From: Boesenbergia rotunda
Lineage: Eukaryota > Streptophyta > Magnoliopsida > Zingiberales > Zingiberaceae
Direction of reading: 5' to 3'
Length of the DNA: 64,000 nucleotides
NCBI GenBank assembly: GCA_024364735.1
Contig: JAGFNQ010005415.1
Location: 1-64,000 of the forward strand
The translations under genes and the position numbers were made by a program. A model generated the notes under the pieces. It was not told the DNA's origin. It searched no databases and was given only the letters and a program-made list of their open reading frames with translations. Each line of letters starts with the position of its first letter. The first letter of the stretch is position 1. Shown piece by piece: positions 9,900 through 20,098 of this stretch.

Positions 9900-11595
9900 T
9901 TAACAAATAGAAGATAACTCTAATAATAATAAATATGTAAATGAAAAAAAAAACAAATAAGAAATGATAAACGAATAATATCCAATATTCATACCTTTCA
10001 AGCAAGAGAAGAACTCTGAATTCAACTCTGATAATGTCGAATCTGTAAACATAAATGAATTAATATATTAATACATTATGAATATAATAACTTAATACAA
10101 TGTTACTGAAAAAAATTAAGGGAAAAATTGATCATACCACTATAATATCTCCACTCCTCTGTGGGATGCTCAGGATCCTCTGTCTCCTGAGACTCAAAAC
10201 GATGGGCGGGAGCGGGAGCGGCTAACATCTGTGTATCCTGAGCATCAAAACGAGGGACGGGAAGGGCTGGCATCTGTGTCATCGGCGATAGGGTCGCTGC
10301 AAAAGCTCGCATGTGACGTATTATCTCCTCAGTATGTGCCTGGCGAGCTCGCAAATCTCTCAACTCAGCATCCCTCGCTGCGTCCCTCTGATCCCACTCT
10401 GCGTTCCTCTTAGCCCATTCTACGTCCCTCCCGGCACACGTCGACTCTATCGACGTGAGTCGAGTCCGCAGGGCTTCATTTTCCTCCCGCAAATGACGAA
10501 CATCACTAGAGGTAGAGGAGGAGGATGCTGGACGCCCCCTAACTCCTGGAGCTCTCATCTGATCATATGTAACCTTTGCCTGAGAGCCCAGGTCGTAGCA
10601 GGTGGTCTTCCTCTTCCCACCGACGACCTCAAAATAAATCTGATTCATATCGTCAGTGGAAAGAGACTGTGCATCCTCCCCCTCTGCAGCAGGCTGAGAT
10701 GACTGTGCCTCAGCAACTCTAGTGGTCATTGATTCCTGTGAAAAAAAATTTAATTAGTCTATATAAAATGTCAAAACAAATAAAATATAATTAATATACT
10801 TACATTGATTGATAGGGAGCGACGATCGACAAAAGACCCATCTTTTTTCTTGTGGGTCTTGCTGAATAACTCCCAACTAGTAGGAGATCTCTGTAGCTCA
10901 GCAGCCTGTAAATACAAAATATAATGTTTAAATATATCCAAAAAAATATACTAAATACCTTTAATAACCTAAATAAAAACTACTTACCAAATCACTGGCA
11001 TGCTGGACAAGGAACGGGATCCAGCAGTGTGCTTCGTGGATCCCGTGCCGGGGCCAGCAACCTCTGAATTGTGATTGCCTCGAGCAATCGCAGCATTCTC
11101 TTGCCAATGCCGGGCATCCCAGACAGCTCGCCATGCTAAAATCGGCTCAGGGACCTCTGTAGGCCTATCAGCCTTCTTTCTCCATTTGTAGAGCATGTCC
11201 CTGTACAATTTGGAGCAGTAGGCATTCCAAGTCCTCTTGAATTGCTCCTCTGCACCTCCTCCCAGGTATACCTTTTCTGTAACAAAAAAAAAATATGGTT
11301 AGTATGAAAAAAATCTATAATATCAAATTAAATATACATCTAAACTACTTACTAAAAACTCCCCGTAATAGAATGTTTTCAAATCATTCTCAATGTGGCC
11401 CCATGTCGTCGAAGGTGACAGTCTTTCTTTAAATTTTTTTAGAAATATACGATGACACCTGATGCCCATCTGGTATGAAACTGTAGGAAAAAATAAAATA
11501 TATTAGCAAATTCTGTAAGAAAATATATAAGAAGAATAGTTATACCTGTCACCGACGACCGTAAGTCTAATCTGCTGATCACGGGGTGCAGCCAT
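9900..11595 (-). pseudogene. TNPA-like CACTA protein (Transposase_24 type), frameshifted
   Basis: Spliced minus-strand gene in exons 11595-11546, 11480-11353, 11276-10988, 10905-10804, 10735-10138 and about 10042-9900, with GT..AG borders. Motifs of the plant En/Spm Transposase_24 family are visible: KLYRDMLYKWRKK, a THKKKDGSFVDRRS block in exon 4, and IYFEVVGGKRK with YDLGSQA in exon 5. A coiled coil (HLREENEALRTRL) and a WAKRNAEWDQRDAARDAEL segment follow. In En/Spm this protein binds subterminal repeats and helps excision. Exon 2 has an extra base in a 7-A run near 11434-11440. Exon 3 has lost one base near 11006-11012, so the next exon is reached out of frame. Exon 2/3 joining in detail is uncertain. 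Confidence 0.7.
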
Positions 11596-11796
11596 GGTAC
11601 CTGATTATACACAAAGTTTAAGCAGATAAGCAGAATAGGTAATCTTTCCAATGAGACATATTAGAGGCAAATGGAAACATGCACTAATGAAGACAATGTA
11701 AATAAATCTAGCAAAGAGATAATCAAGCATCGTATAAAACTGTTCAATACAAGCAGAATGATCTAAATTAACAACTCATCTTAATACAAACTCTGA
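11596..11796. other. Spacer between TNP2 and TNPA genes
   Basis: About 200 bp, AT-rich. The 3' half of TNP2 should lie here in an autonomous element and is absent, so a large internal deletion ended near 11797. Confidence 0.5.
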
Positions 11797-13212
11797 TTAG
11801 TTAATGTTCAATACATCTAACTCAGCTGTGCTCCATCCTGATAACATTGAGTAAGCAGGAAAATCACTAATAATCCATAACAATGCTGCATGCATTAAAA
11901 AGTTTGACTTTGTAGCAATGTCATCATACGTCTCTGAACCTATATTCCATAAATAATTCAGCTCAGCTATCAAAGGTTGTAAAAAAACATCTATGTGCCC
12001 TTTTGGATTTTGAGGGCCTGGAATTAAAACAGTAAGAAACATGAATTCATCTTTCATGCACATCCATGGTGGTAAGTTGTATGGTGTTAAGATAACAGGC
12101 CACGATGAATATTGTTGTCCATAACTTTCAAATGGCTGAAATCCATCTGCAGAAAGTCCAAGTCTGACATTACGTGGTTCCATAGCAAAGGAAGAAAATG
12201 TTGAATCTAAATATTTCCATGCAGGGGAATCACAAGGATGATACATAATGTCTCCATCATGTCCATGGTTTTGATGCCAGATCATATGACTTGCTGTTGC
12301 TGCTGATGCATACAAACGTTGGAGTCTAGCAGTCAAAGGAAAATAATACATGACTTTGTAAGGAATATTTTTCTTCTTCTTCTGATTTACCATGCGAGCA
12401 CCATGCTTATAACGGGGATGGTTACAGATTTTGCATTCCATTAATTCACTATCTTGGTTCCAAAAGATCATGCAATTATTGACACAATAATGTATCTTCT
12501 CAACTGGCAAACCCAAATCTCTAATCAGTTTTTTAGTGTTGTAGAAACTATCAGTCATGCAGTTATCAGTTGGAAGCAACTCTGACATAAGTTGACATAT
12601 GTCATCATAACATCGTTCTGAGAAATGATGTTCTGCCTTCATATTCAATAATCTTGCAGTAGCAGATAATTGAGAATGACCAGAAGGAATACCTTTCCAT
12701 AATTCTCTTTCATTAGCCTTTAACATGTCATACATTTTCTGAACATCAGAAGTAGGTATTTGTTCTACATTTGATTGATCAAAAGCATTCATTGCATCGT
12801 AAACCATTGATTGCATTGCATCAGCAGGGTTATATGATGTCTCTGGTCCAATTGAGTTCAATGATGATGCAACAGAAGGTCCACCAAATTCATATACATA
12901 CGACTCTCCATGACAATACCAGTTGTAATAATTTGGAACAAACCCATACCTGGCGATATGAGTTTTCACTGTATCTTCATCACGGAAAGCTGTATTTCTA
13001 TATTTGCATTGATTACATGGACACTTCAACTCTGTGTCATTCAAACACTCAGGATGACACTTTGCAAAGTTTACAAATTCTTCCACTCCAGCAAAAAATT
13101 CGTCACGGATAAATCCATTGTCTAACCTATTATACATCCATGCCTTATTCGGATACATTGTATCTGAATTCAGATAAGACAATTTAATCAAACCACACAT
13201 ATTATCATCCAT
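11797..13212 (-). CDS. TNP2-type CACTA transposase, C-terminally truncated
   Basis: 471 codons as read; the true start may be the Met of MYPNKAWMYNRL about 18 residues in. Residues about 25-105 form the Transposase-associated domain with the Cys/His pattern CPCNQCKY and WYCHGE. Residues about 280-465 form the Transposase_21 (TNP2) core, with LSADGFQPF, YNLPPWMCMK and PGPQNPKGHIDVFL. The frame stops right after LSGWSTA, where the family normally continues for several hundred residues with the rest of the catalytic region. TNP2 cuts the CACTA ends. This copy lacks its second half and is very probably inactive, although the remaining frame is intact. Confidence 0.85.
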   Translation of the reverse strand: MDDNMCGLIKLSYLNSDTMYPNKAWMYNRLDNGFIRDEFFAGVEEFVNFAKCHPECLNDTELKCPCNQCKYRNTAFRDEDTVKTHIARYGFVPNYYNWYCHGESYVYEFGGPSVASSLNSIGPETSYNPADAMQSMVYDAMNAFDQSNVEQIPTSDVQKMYDMLKANERELWKGIPSGHSQLSATARLLNMKAEHHFSERCYDDICQLMSELLPTDNCMTDSFYNTKKLIRDLGLPVEKIHYCVNNCMIFWNQDSELMECKICNHPRYKHGARMVNQKKKKNIPYKVMYYFPLTARLQRLYASAATASHMIWHQNHGHDGDIMYHPCDSPAWKYLDSTFSSFAMEPRNVRLGLSADGFQPFESYGQQYSSWPVILTPYNLPPWMCMKDEFMFLTVLIPGPQNPKGHIDVFLQPLIAELNYLWNIGSETYDDIATKSNFLMHAALLWIISDFPAYSMLSGWSTAELDVLNIN

Positions 13213-13574
13213 GCATATTAAAATTTGATATTGATCCTATATTACAAAATACATCTAATTAATCAAACATTATATAAATAATGAATCAATTATTCTAAGT
13301 AATCAAAGAATTAATCAACAAATTAATCTAATTATTCAAACAGTTAATCTAACATTAATCAAACAAGATCTAATTAATAAATCAATTAATCTAATTAAAC
13401 AAACAATTAATCATCTAATTATTCTAATTAACCAAACAATTAACCTAAAATAAATCAAACATTAATCAAATTAAATTAAATTAATTCAAACAATAAATCA
13501 AACAATTATTGAATTAATCAAATTAATTGAATTAATCTAATTAATTCAATTAATTAAATCTAAAACCCTAATTA
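13213..13574. other. AT-rich CACTA leader/intron region
   Basis: Repetitive AATTAATC and TAATCAAAC runs between TNP2 and the GC-rich first-exon region; it probably contains the first intron of the transposon transcript. No ORF. Confidence 0.5.
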
Positions 13575-13905
13575 AACCCCTTATTGGGTGTCGGTCGCAG
13601 CAGGGGCCGCCGACAGCACTGGCCCGCGACCGGCAGCAGGCGCCGCTTGCAAATGCGAGGCCCCGCCTGGCCGCGGGAGGCCGCGCGCGGCCGTGCCAAG
13701 AGCCGTGGCTGCCCGGAGAAGATGACGGCGCCGCATTAGCACAAACAAACGGACTTGACGGCAAATGGAGCTTAGCTAGCGTACCTGGGATCGGAGGAGG
13801 GTTCGCCGGAGGAGAATCGACGGAGAATCGCCGGAGGAGAATCGCTCGAGATCAACCGTCGCTAGGGTTCACGTGACCGCGGGGGAAGGAGGTCGTCGCC
13901 CTTTT
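13575..13905 (-). promoter_or_regulatory. GC-rich leader/promoter of the CACTA genes
   Basis: GC-rich block next to the right subterminal repeats, containing repeated CGCCGGAGGAGAATCG units. En/Spm has a GC-rich untranslated first exon and promoter in the same place, so transcription most likely starts here and runs left. Confidence 0.6.
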
Positions 13906-13909
13906 TAAG

Positions 13910-14160
13910 AAATATTTCGACGGATTAACTTGTCCGTCACTGATTAGCGACGGGATTGGTCAACGCCGTCGCTATCTTGAGGCGGTTTGACCCGTCGCTT
14001 ACAATTAGCGACGGATAATTTATATTATCCGTCTCACTAGCGACGGACGTTGACCATGTCCGTTGCTATATTCAGAATTTTGACTTGCCGCGCAACTTTG
14101 GCGACGGATACTATATATCCGTCGCCACTTGCGACGGACTATTAAAGAAGTTCGTCGCTA
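13910..14160. repeat. CACTA right subterminal repeats
   Basis: Inverted and direct copies of GCGACGGA and TCCGTCGC, spaced 20-40 bp, matching the left set at 8836-9215. Confidence 0.85.
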
Positions 14161-14181
14161 TTGCTTGATATTTTTGTAGTG
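14153..14181. repeat. CACTA right terminal inverted repeat
   Basis: Complement reads CACTACAAAAATA and continues CAAGCAATAGCGACG. It is followed by the target duplication CGA. Confidence 0.95.
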
Positions 14182-14320
14182 CGAGTTCGTTGTGGCTATA
14201 TAGATTGATTAGTTGTAGAGTGTAGTTCGATTGTTGATTAAGATGTTTGTAGCGATGCAGTGGTTTTATATACCAATTAATCACTAGTAAAGGAGTAAGA
14301 GTTGTCATTAGTCTTTATAA

Positions 14321-14558
14321 AAAAAATGAGGTTGGATAACGTCGAATCTCGAGCGAACAATTCGATCCCATAGAAGTTTCCCATTGGCCGCTAGGGTAAA
14401 TCGAAAAGTGTTCGTGGTGGACAGTTTAGAAGCCTAACATCCCTGGGTTCACGCCCTATTTGAAGAAAAAATTATCGTAAAATACACCATAATTAAGGAT
14501 CGAACCACATATATATAGGATTTAACTAGTTAACCTTCCACTACACCATAGTGGGGCA
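14321..14558 (-). mobile_element. SINE, copy 2 (minus strand, T-tailed)
   Basis: tRNA-derived SINE. Read on the minus strand it has a tRNA-like head with TATGGTGTAGTGG (A-box region), then GGTTCGATCC (B box, 14497-14506), a body containing TTTACCCTAGCGGCCA, and a terminal T-run. The flanks carry a 16-bp target duplication (TCATTAGT, then C or T, then TTTATAA) at 14305-14320 and 14559-14574 with one difference. Body and head align along the full length with the SINE at 14897-15141. Confidence 0.85.
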
Positions 14559-14574
14559 TCATTAGTTTTTATAA

Positions 14575-14878
14575 GAAAATAGATAATATGGCCATGAATA
14601 TAAAATGGCGTGAGATTCAAGATTAAATTCTAAATATTGTTAGCTTTTCCATTATCTTTACCTACATTAGAAAACAACTATTCCTTTCACTCTTCTACTT
14701 CTAGAGACAATGGATTTAATTAATGGAAACAAGTTATAGTCATCCATAAATGTCAGCTGCCTGGGCAATGCTGTGAGCTTAAATAACATAGGAGGATCAT
14801 GACCATTATAAATTTTATCTTTACTAATGATTAAATTTTTAAAAATAAAGTACCATAATATGTCCCAACTATGTGAGC
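14575..14878. other. AT-rich spacer between SINEs
   Basis: Non-coding AT-rich sequence with no recognisable feature. Confidence 0.5.
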
Positions 14879-14896
14879 TCTATTGATTGGGTTTAG

Positions 14897-15141
14897 GCTC
14901 CCGGGGTTATGGTACAGCGATAGGGTGACTAGTTGTTATCTCAGGCATCCGCGGTTCGATCCCTACTTACGACGTATTTTGCAGGAATTTTTCCTCCAAA
15001 TGGGGTGTGAACCTTGGGACGTTGGACTTCTAGATCGTTCATTGTGAGCGCTTCCTAATTTACCCTAGTGGCCAGTGGCAAACTTCCGTGGCGTCGGATC
15101 GGTCACCCCAGGTTCGTCTGCTACCTGGTCAATATTTTTTT
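14897..15141 (+). mobile_element. SINE, copy 1 (plus strand, T-tailed)
   Basis: About 245 bp. The tRNA-like head contains TATGGTACAGCGATAGGG and the B box GGTTCGATCCC (14953-14963). The body includes TTTACCCTAGTGGCCAGTGG and the end is a short T-run. A perfect 18-bp duplication TCTATTGATTGGGTTTAG flanks it at 14879-14896 and 15141-15158, where the first T can belong to the tail. It is less diverged from the expected Pol III boxes than copy 2. The T tail is like p-SINE and Au SINEs, but the sequence is not one I recognise. Confidence 0.9.
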
Positions 15142-15158
15142 CTATTGATTGGGTTTAG

Positions 15159-15675
15159 AAAGAATCAACTATGGTTTAAGATTTAATTAAACAGATGTAG
15201 CAAATAGGATTTATCTTAATTTTATTTAGATATAATTTAACTAATTATTTAATTTGTTAAATAGCTAAACTTAGTCATTGATATAAGACTTTGACTTTGG
15301 ACTCACACAGTTAATTGTGGGAGGTTATTTCGAATAGACACTTCATTTCGAGGCGAGAACTTCTTGCTTAATTCTTTAGTTTCGTTTATTTTTGAATGCA
15401 TGATTATCCTATTATCTGAATAGATTTATTTATCTTAGTTTTATTGTGCTTATTTTCTTCATTGGTATTTTTCTTTGCTTGATCTTTGAGTTAAAAATCT
15501 AAATTTTTAGTTGTATAGTCTCAACTCTTATTTTATGATCCAAAGAGTATCGCTAGTACGCATGTACTTTAGAAGTATCATATGACCTATCTAGGTATTT
15601 ATTGGTATTAGATATATCCTACTTAGTAAATTAGTTACATGTTTGTTTGTTATGGTTCTAATTGAGTGTTTCTTA
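15159..15675. other. AT-rich intergenic spacer
   Basis: Non-coding sequence between the SINE duplication and the LTR at 15676. No ORFs, repeats or RNA genes seen. Confidence 0.5.
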
Positions 15676-16684
15676 TGTTGGGAACGAGATGGCTTGAGAG
15701 GAGGGGTGAATATAGCCAATCACTTCTTCTTTGAAGAGTTATCAAATTTCTGCACTTGAAGTTATTAATAGCACAGCGGAAGTATGGGAAAACAAAACTT
15801 GCAGAAACTTAAGCCAAAACCTAACTAGCAAGATTAGCAAGATCGCTAACAAGGAGATTTTACAAGGTTCGGGGATAACTTGCCCCTACTCCTTGGCGTG
15901 CCCTTAAGGTGGGCGATCCCTTGATCGTCGGCAGATCAAGCCCCGGTGATCACCTGATATGAAGCAACCTCCTTCTCGGTGGAGAAACCTCCCCACAGTG
16001 TGTTTCAAACAATGATATAGAATGAGCACAAAGAAACAACAAGAAGGATCTTACTTAAACACTTAGCAAGGACAAAAACACAGCAAGCTTCCCTGAGCTC
16101 CACCCAGTGGCGATCTCACGCAGAACCCTTCTCCGTTTCTTCCCACTGTCGGACTCCAAGCCTCTTGTTTTCTCCTTCAAGCGCTCAAGTATGATGATTG
16201 CTTTTCAATAGCTTGCTCAGAATGATTGAAGAACTCAAGAACAGCAAGCTTAATGTGGAGCAAAACAGAACGCTGGAACTCAAGAGCACAAGAATTAAGC
16301 CTCTTTGAACACTACCACTCTCGTTCCTTTTGTTTCTCCGCTAAGCAATAGATGATTTCATCTCCAGCAGCCTACAGCTGCCTCACTGCCAACGCGCCAG
16401 CTACACTGAACCCTAACTGAACTTCCTGAGCTCCCTCAGCCAAGCTTCAGTCAGCAGCTTCAGTCCTGCATCCAGCCGTTGCAACTTGTGTGGAGAAAGG
16501 GACAAACCTGCTCCAAGGAAAACTCTCTTTGACTTCTCCTTGAGTGTTTGAATCCTCCCCTGTCACCTGAAACTTACTCAGAGTATTAGAGCAGCAAATC
16601 AACCAGCATATCAAATATCAGAGGAAAGTGGCAGCGAATCGGTTGTGTTCAGACGCGATCAGAGCGTCTGACAATGCAATTTGA

Positions 16685-17345
16685 ATTAAAGTGATCGGTC
16701 ACCGGACCGATCAGAGAGCCTCCTGATCGGTCACCAGACCGATCAGACTGGCTCCAGACCGATCAGGCTCTGTCCTGATCGATCCCCAACGCTTAATCAG
16801 AAATCGCGATTTCTTTGAGATTCTCCTGGACCGATCACCAGACCGATCCCCGGTCGTGGATCGTTCATCGGACCGATCCACCCTCATATTGGGCGATTTC
16901 TGAGTTTCGCAGGCTAAGCCTTCTGATCGGTCACCGGACCGATCAGGCAGCCTCCTGATCGGTCACCAAACCGATCAGAACCTGACCAGACCAATCAGGC
17001 TCCATCCTGATCGATCATAGAGAGGAACCTGCGACGCTTGATCGTTCTCCGGAACGATCTGCACAGTAAACCTGATCGGTCATCAGACCGATCAGGAGCA
17101 GTTCAGCAAGAGAACTCAACCTCACTGCTCGCTCCCTGATCGGTCACCAGACCGATCAGGAGCCAGTCAATGGGTGAAACGCATACTCCCTGATCGGTCA
17201 CCAGATCGATCAGGAGCAACACAGTAGGTTCCCAACCTCACTGTGTGCTCCCTGATCGGTCACCCGACCGATCAGTCATCGCTGGATCGGTCACCAGACC
17301 GATCCACGAAGGAGCAGCATGCCAGAATCCCTGATTGATCACCAA
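16685..17345. repeat. GATCGGTC hairpin array in LTR
   Basis: About a dozen inverted repeats of the form CCTGATCGGTC, a 4-nt loop (ACCA, ACCG, ATCA, ACCC), GACCGATCAGG, irregularly spaced. Variants keep pairing: GATCGTTC with GAACGATC at about 17040, and TGGATCGGTC with GACCGATCCA at about 17283. Related hairpins occur at 20390-20478, 53580-53650 and 58540-58620. Confidence 0.85.
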
Positions 17346-17364
17346 ACCGATCCAGGGACTCAAA

Positions 17365-17815
17365 CTCAGCCCTCCAAGCTAAGTTTCCATCCACCTTAGC
17401 CCTCCAAGCTAAGGATTTTCCATCTAATTCTCCAAGTTGGGAATTTGCACCTAACCCTCCAAGTTAGGACTTTTCACCTAGCCCTCCAAGCTAGGACTTT
17501 TCACCTAGCCCTCCAAGCTAGGACTTTTCACCCAACCCTTCCGAGTTAGAACATCATCCAACCTAGCCCTCCAAGCTAGGCACCTGACCCTCCAAGCCAG
17601 GACTTTTTCACCTAATTCTCCAGGATGGGAATTTGCACCTAACCCTCCAAGTTAGGACTTTTCACCTAGCCCTCCAAGCTAGGACTTTTCACCCAACCCT
17701 TCCGAATTAGGACTTTTCCAACACCTAGCCCTCCAAGCTAGGACTTTTCAACACCTAACCCTCCAGGTCAGGACTTTCCAACACCTAGCCCTCCAGACTA
17801 GGATTTTCCATACCA
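17365..17815. repeat. CCTAGC-loop-GCTAGG hairpin minisatellite in LTR
   Basis: About fifteen units of 26-30 bp. Each has a 6-bp stem around the loop CCTCCAA, then ACTTTTCA. Stem variants covary: CCTAGC/GCTAGG, CCTAAC/GTTAGG and CTTAGC/GCTAAG. The position, near the U3 start, matches the analogous CCTAGC/GCTAGG arrays of the complete SIRE element. Confidence 0.85.
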
Positions 17816-17917
17816 TGCCTGATCCCCGATCAGGACTTAATCATAATCAACATGATCAACCTAAACTAAAATCGATGTCAACACCAAAACAACAATCAGG
17901 GCCAGACTGCATCAACA

Positions 17918-17934
17918 ATCTCCCCTTTTTGTTG
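17918..17934 (-). promoter_or_regulatory. Polypurine tract of the SIRE-like element
   Basis: Complement reads CAAAAAGGGGGAGAT directly before the 3' LTR. It is the same as the tract of the SIRE element at 41550 and primes plus-strand DNA synthesis. Confidence 0.8.
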
Positions 17935-18517
17935 TTTGACAATCCGATTTTAAGTTTAGGGATCTCAATCATAGGGGAATCCAGATCCTCCCCCTACAAC
18001 ATGGTCATTCTTAAACTTAACCAATCCACACTCCCCCCCTTTGTCGAACACCGAAAAGGGGCAAGAGGGACTGTTAAGATTAAAACAAACTCCCCCTCAA
18101 CCCTAGAGGTATCCCAAATCAACAAAGATGTGATAGTTTGTGGATTAATCATATGACCACATGTGAAAAATTATAGCAAGACATAGCAATCACATGCATC
18201 ATATGAGTATGAAGTATAAACTCGCAAGACATGCCATAATATTCATAAGTCTCAAGTAGACATGGCATTGTAAGCATGAACATGACAATGGATCAATCAT
18301 GCAGATCATAGTCATATAAACAACATGGCATCAACAATAAACATACTAAGAGTAGATAAGCATGGTAGATAAAAACAGATAAGGCAAAGTATGAAACATC
18401 CAGACAAGTAGCAAAATACATGTGACACAAGGTCACAACAATCAAGTCACAGGGCATACAGCTCAAAAGTATCACAGTCAAATACGCAGATCATGATAAG
18501 ACAGCAGACATCCAAGC
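17935..18517. other. 3' untranslated region of the SIRE-like element
   Basis: Non-coding on the element strand. It has many short CATAT, CATGGCAT and ATCATA repeats and is A/T rich in its right half. Confidence 0.5.
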
Positions 18518-20098
18518 TCAAGTGTCAGTGGGGGGGGTCGTCATCACGCATGAAGTCATCCATCGTGGCATCAGTAGGAGCCAAGGACCCTGGTGCAGTG
18601 GTCGAAGAAGGTGCACCTCCTGGAAATGTGTGGCTGCGCCACTCTCGATCCTGGTCAGTCGGGAATCTAGGGAGCGAAAACCCGAACGAAACTCCTCACG
18701 ATCTGTCGCCCCCAGCTGAATAAACTCCTGTACTGTCTGATCCAGCTCTGAGATCTGCCAGCGCAGATCAGGCTCCGGCTCGTCGTCAAACTCGTCGTCA
18801 GCAGGAGGAGCATCGTGTGATGCCTGGAAATGTGGTGCTCCGCCAGGCAGCTCACCAAGTCTGCGTCCATCCTTCCACACCAAGACCCCATCACGCTCAC
18901 GAATGATAATACCAGACTTTGCAAAAGCCCGTCGACCCAAATGACAATCTTGCTTAACCATGGGCACGGTCCTGCCCTTGGTGACATCAACACCAACTGA
19001 CATAAGCCAATCAGTGATGAGGTGACCAAAAGGCATATAAACCGTGCGACGGCTAGGCTCACGGTAGGATAGGATGGACTGAAAAATGCTCTCCATGATA
19101 TCAAAGTCCATCCGGCAATGCATGCCGTAGAGCATGAGGCAGTGGTAGGGTCGGATCTCGGCCAACGACTTTGAAGTAATGGGCAAAATGCAATTTGTGA
19201 TGATCTTGAAAAGGACATAATCAGCTGGAGCAAGGCGGAGAGCTGCAAAGGTAGGAAAAACTGGACCCAACTCATCAAGCCCGGCAGGGCGAGGATGACC
19301 AAAGAAGTGCTGATAGATAGAATCGGGGGTAGTATCTGTGAACGGGGCCAACAGAGGATCAGGGAGCTCCGGATAAATCGAATAGAGGTTAGGTGATCGT
19401 CGACCACCCAAGTACTCAGCTAGAATCTCGTATGAATAATCGAGGTTCATCTTCCCGACACGAGTAGTGAACTCGAATCCCCCTTGAGGACCTTGTTGGA
19501 GGTTGTTGTAGAATTCAGATACAAGGTCATAGTTTATGGTCCGTTCCAGGGAGAGAAGAAAACCCAGATTGTAGTAAGTGACAATTTCCATGACAGAGGG
19601 ACAAAACTTAGTTAGGAAGGGAACGTCAATGGAGCGACAGGGTAATAGTTTGAAGGTTTGTGCTTGGAAGGCCTGTTCACAGGCCGCATTTAGGAACCTG
19701 GAGCTAGTAGAAGGTTGTGGCCTTCTGGAAGGTGCAGACGACGAGGGAGTTTTCCCCCTTGAACCACCCTCCGCTACCTCCTTTCCCTTAGCAGATTTTC
19801 TAAAGAGTTGAATTGATCATACACATCAGAATTCAAATCATATGATAAGATTGATCACGAATTGATCATATATAGGATGAGACCCAATCAACAGATAGAC
19901 AGATTTGATCAAGATCAAAATAGAATAGTGAAGAGGTGAAAAATTGATCATTTGGTTGGAATGGGAGTCCACGGCAACAATAAGTAAGTCACGACACAAT
20001 AGCAAGAATAAGAACAAAACTTTGGTTAGCTTCACAAACATATATTCCAAGAACTGTTGTGAAAATAAAACTGAAATCAAAGCTTACTTAGGCGCCAT
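18518..20098 (-). CDS. Spliced 'putative plant transposon protein' ORF, 430 aa
   Basis: Exon 1 is 20098-20088 (MAPK start), the intron is 20087-19800 (GTAAGC..TTTAG) and exon 2 is 19799-18518. The joined length of 1,293 nt is an exact open frame. The N-terminus is basic and Ser-rich. Residues about 65-330 contain DVPFLTKFCPS, YDLVSEFYNNL, LAEYLGG, YVLFKIITNCILP and MPFGHLITDWL. This pattern resembles the plant domain found in many LTR elements and annotated only as putative plant transposon protein. The C-terminus is acidic, with a coiled-coil-like stretch around DLRWQISELDQTV. It lies where SIRE elements carry an env-like third ORF, but no signal peptide or membrane segment is visible. Function unknown. 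Confidence 0.65.

Larger units (their letters stand above)
8816..14181 (-). mobile_element. CACTA (En/Spm) DNA transposon, deletion derivative
   Basis: Both ends are present. TIRs of 29 bp begin CACTACAAAAATA and differ at one position. The 3-bp target duplication CGA is at 8813-8815 and 14182-14184. Subterminal repeats of the motif TAGCGACGGA and its complement fill about 400 bp at the left and 250 bp at the right. Genes run right to left: a GC-rich leader, a truncated TNP2 transposase, then a TNPA-like gene. Length is 5,366 bp, short for an autonomous element because the C-terminal half of TNP2 is gone. It is probably mobilised only by intact relatives, if at all. Confidence 0.95.
15676..17917 (-). 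repeat. 3' LTR of the SIRE-like element (2,242 bp)
   Basis: Begins TGTTGGGAACGAG on the plus strand and ends GCATCAACA. Read in element orientation the U5 end carries TATATTCACCCCTCCTCTCA, the block seen in the SIRE and Athila LTRs. CAGCGGAAG at 15774-15782 is a near match to the shared GCAGCGGAAA. It holds two hairpin minisatellite arrays. Confidence 0.8.

Noticed and set aside
10231..10702. Plus-strand frames across the TNPA-like exon 5
   Set aside because: Antisense shadows of a GC-rich coding exon with recognised minus-strand motifs.
18667..19407. 246-codon frame overlapping the transposon-protein ORF
   Set aside because: Shadow frame of the 430-aa ORF with a leucine/serine-rich composition and no motifs.
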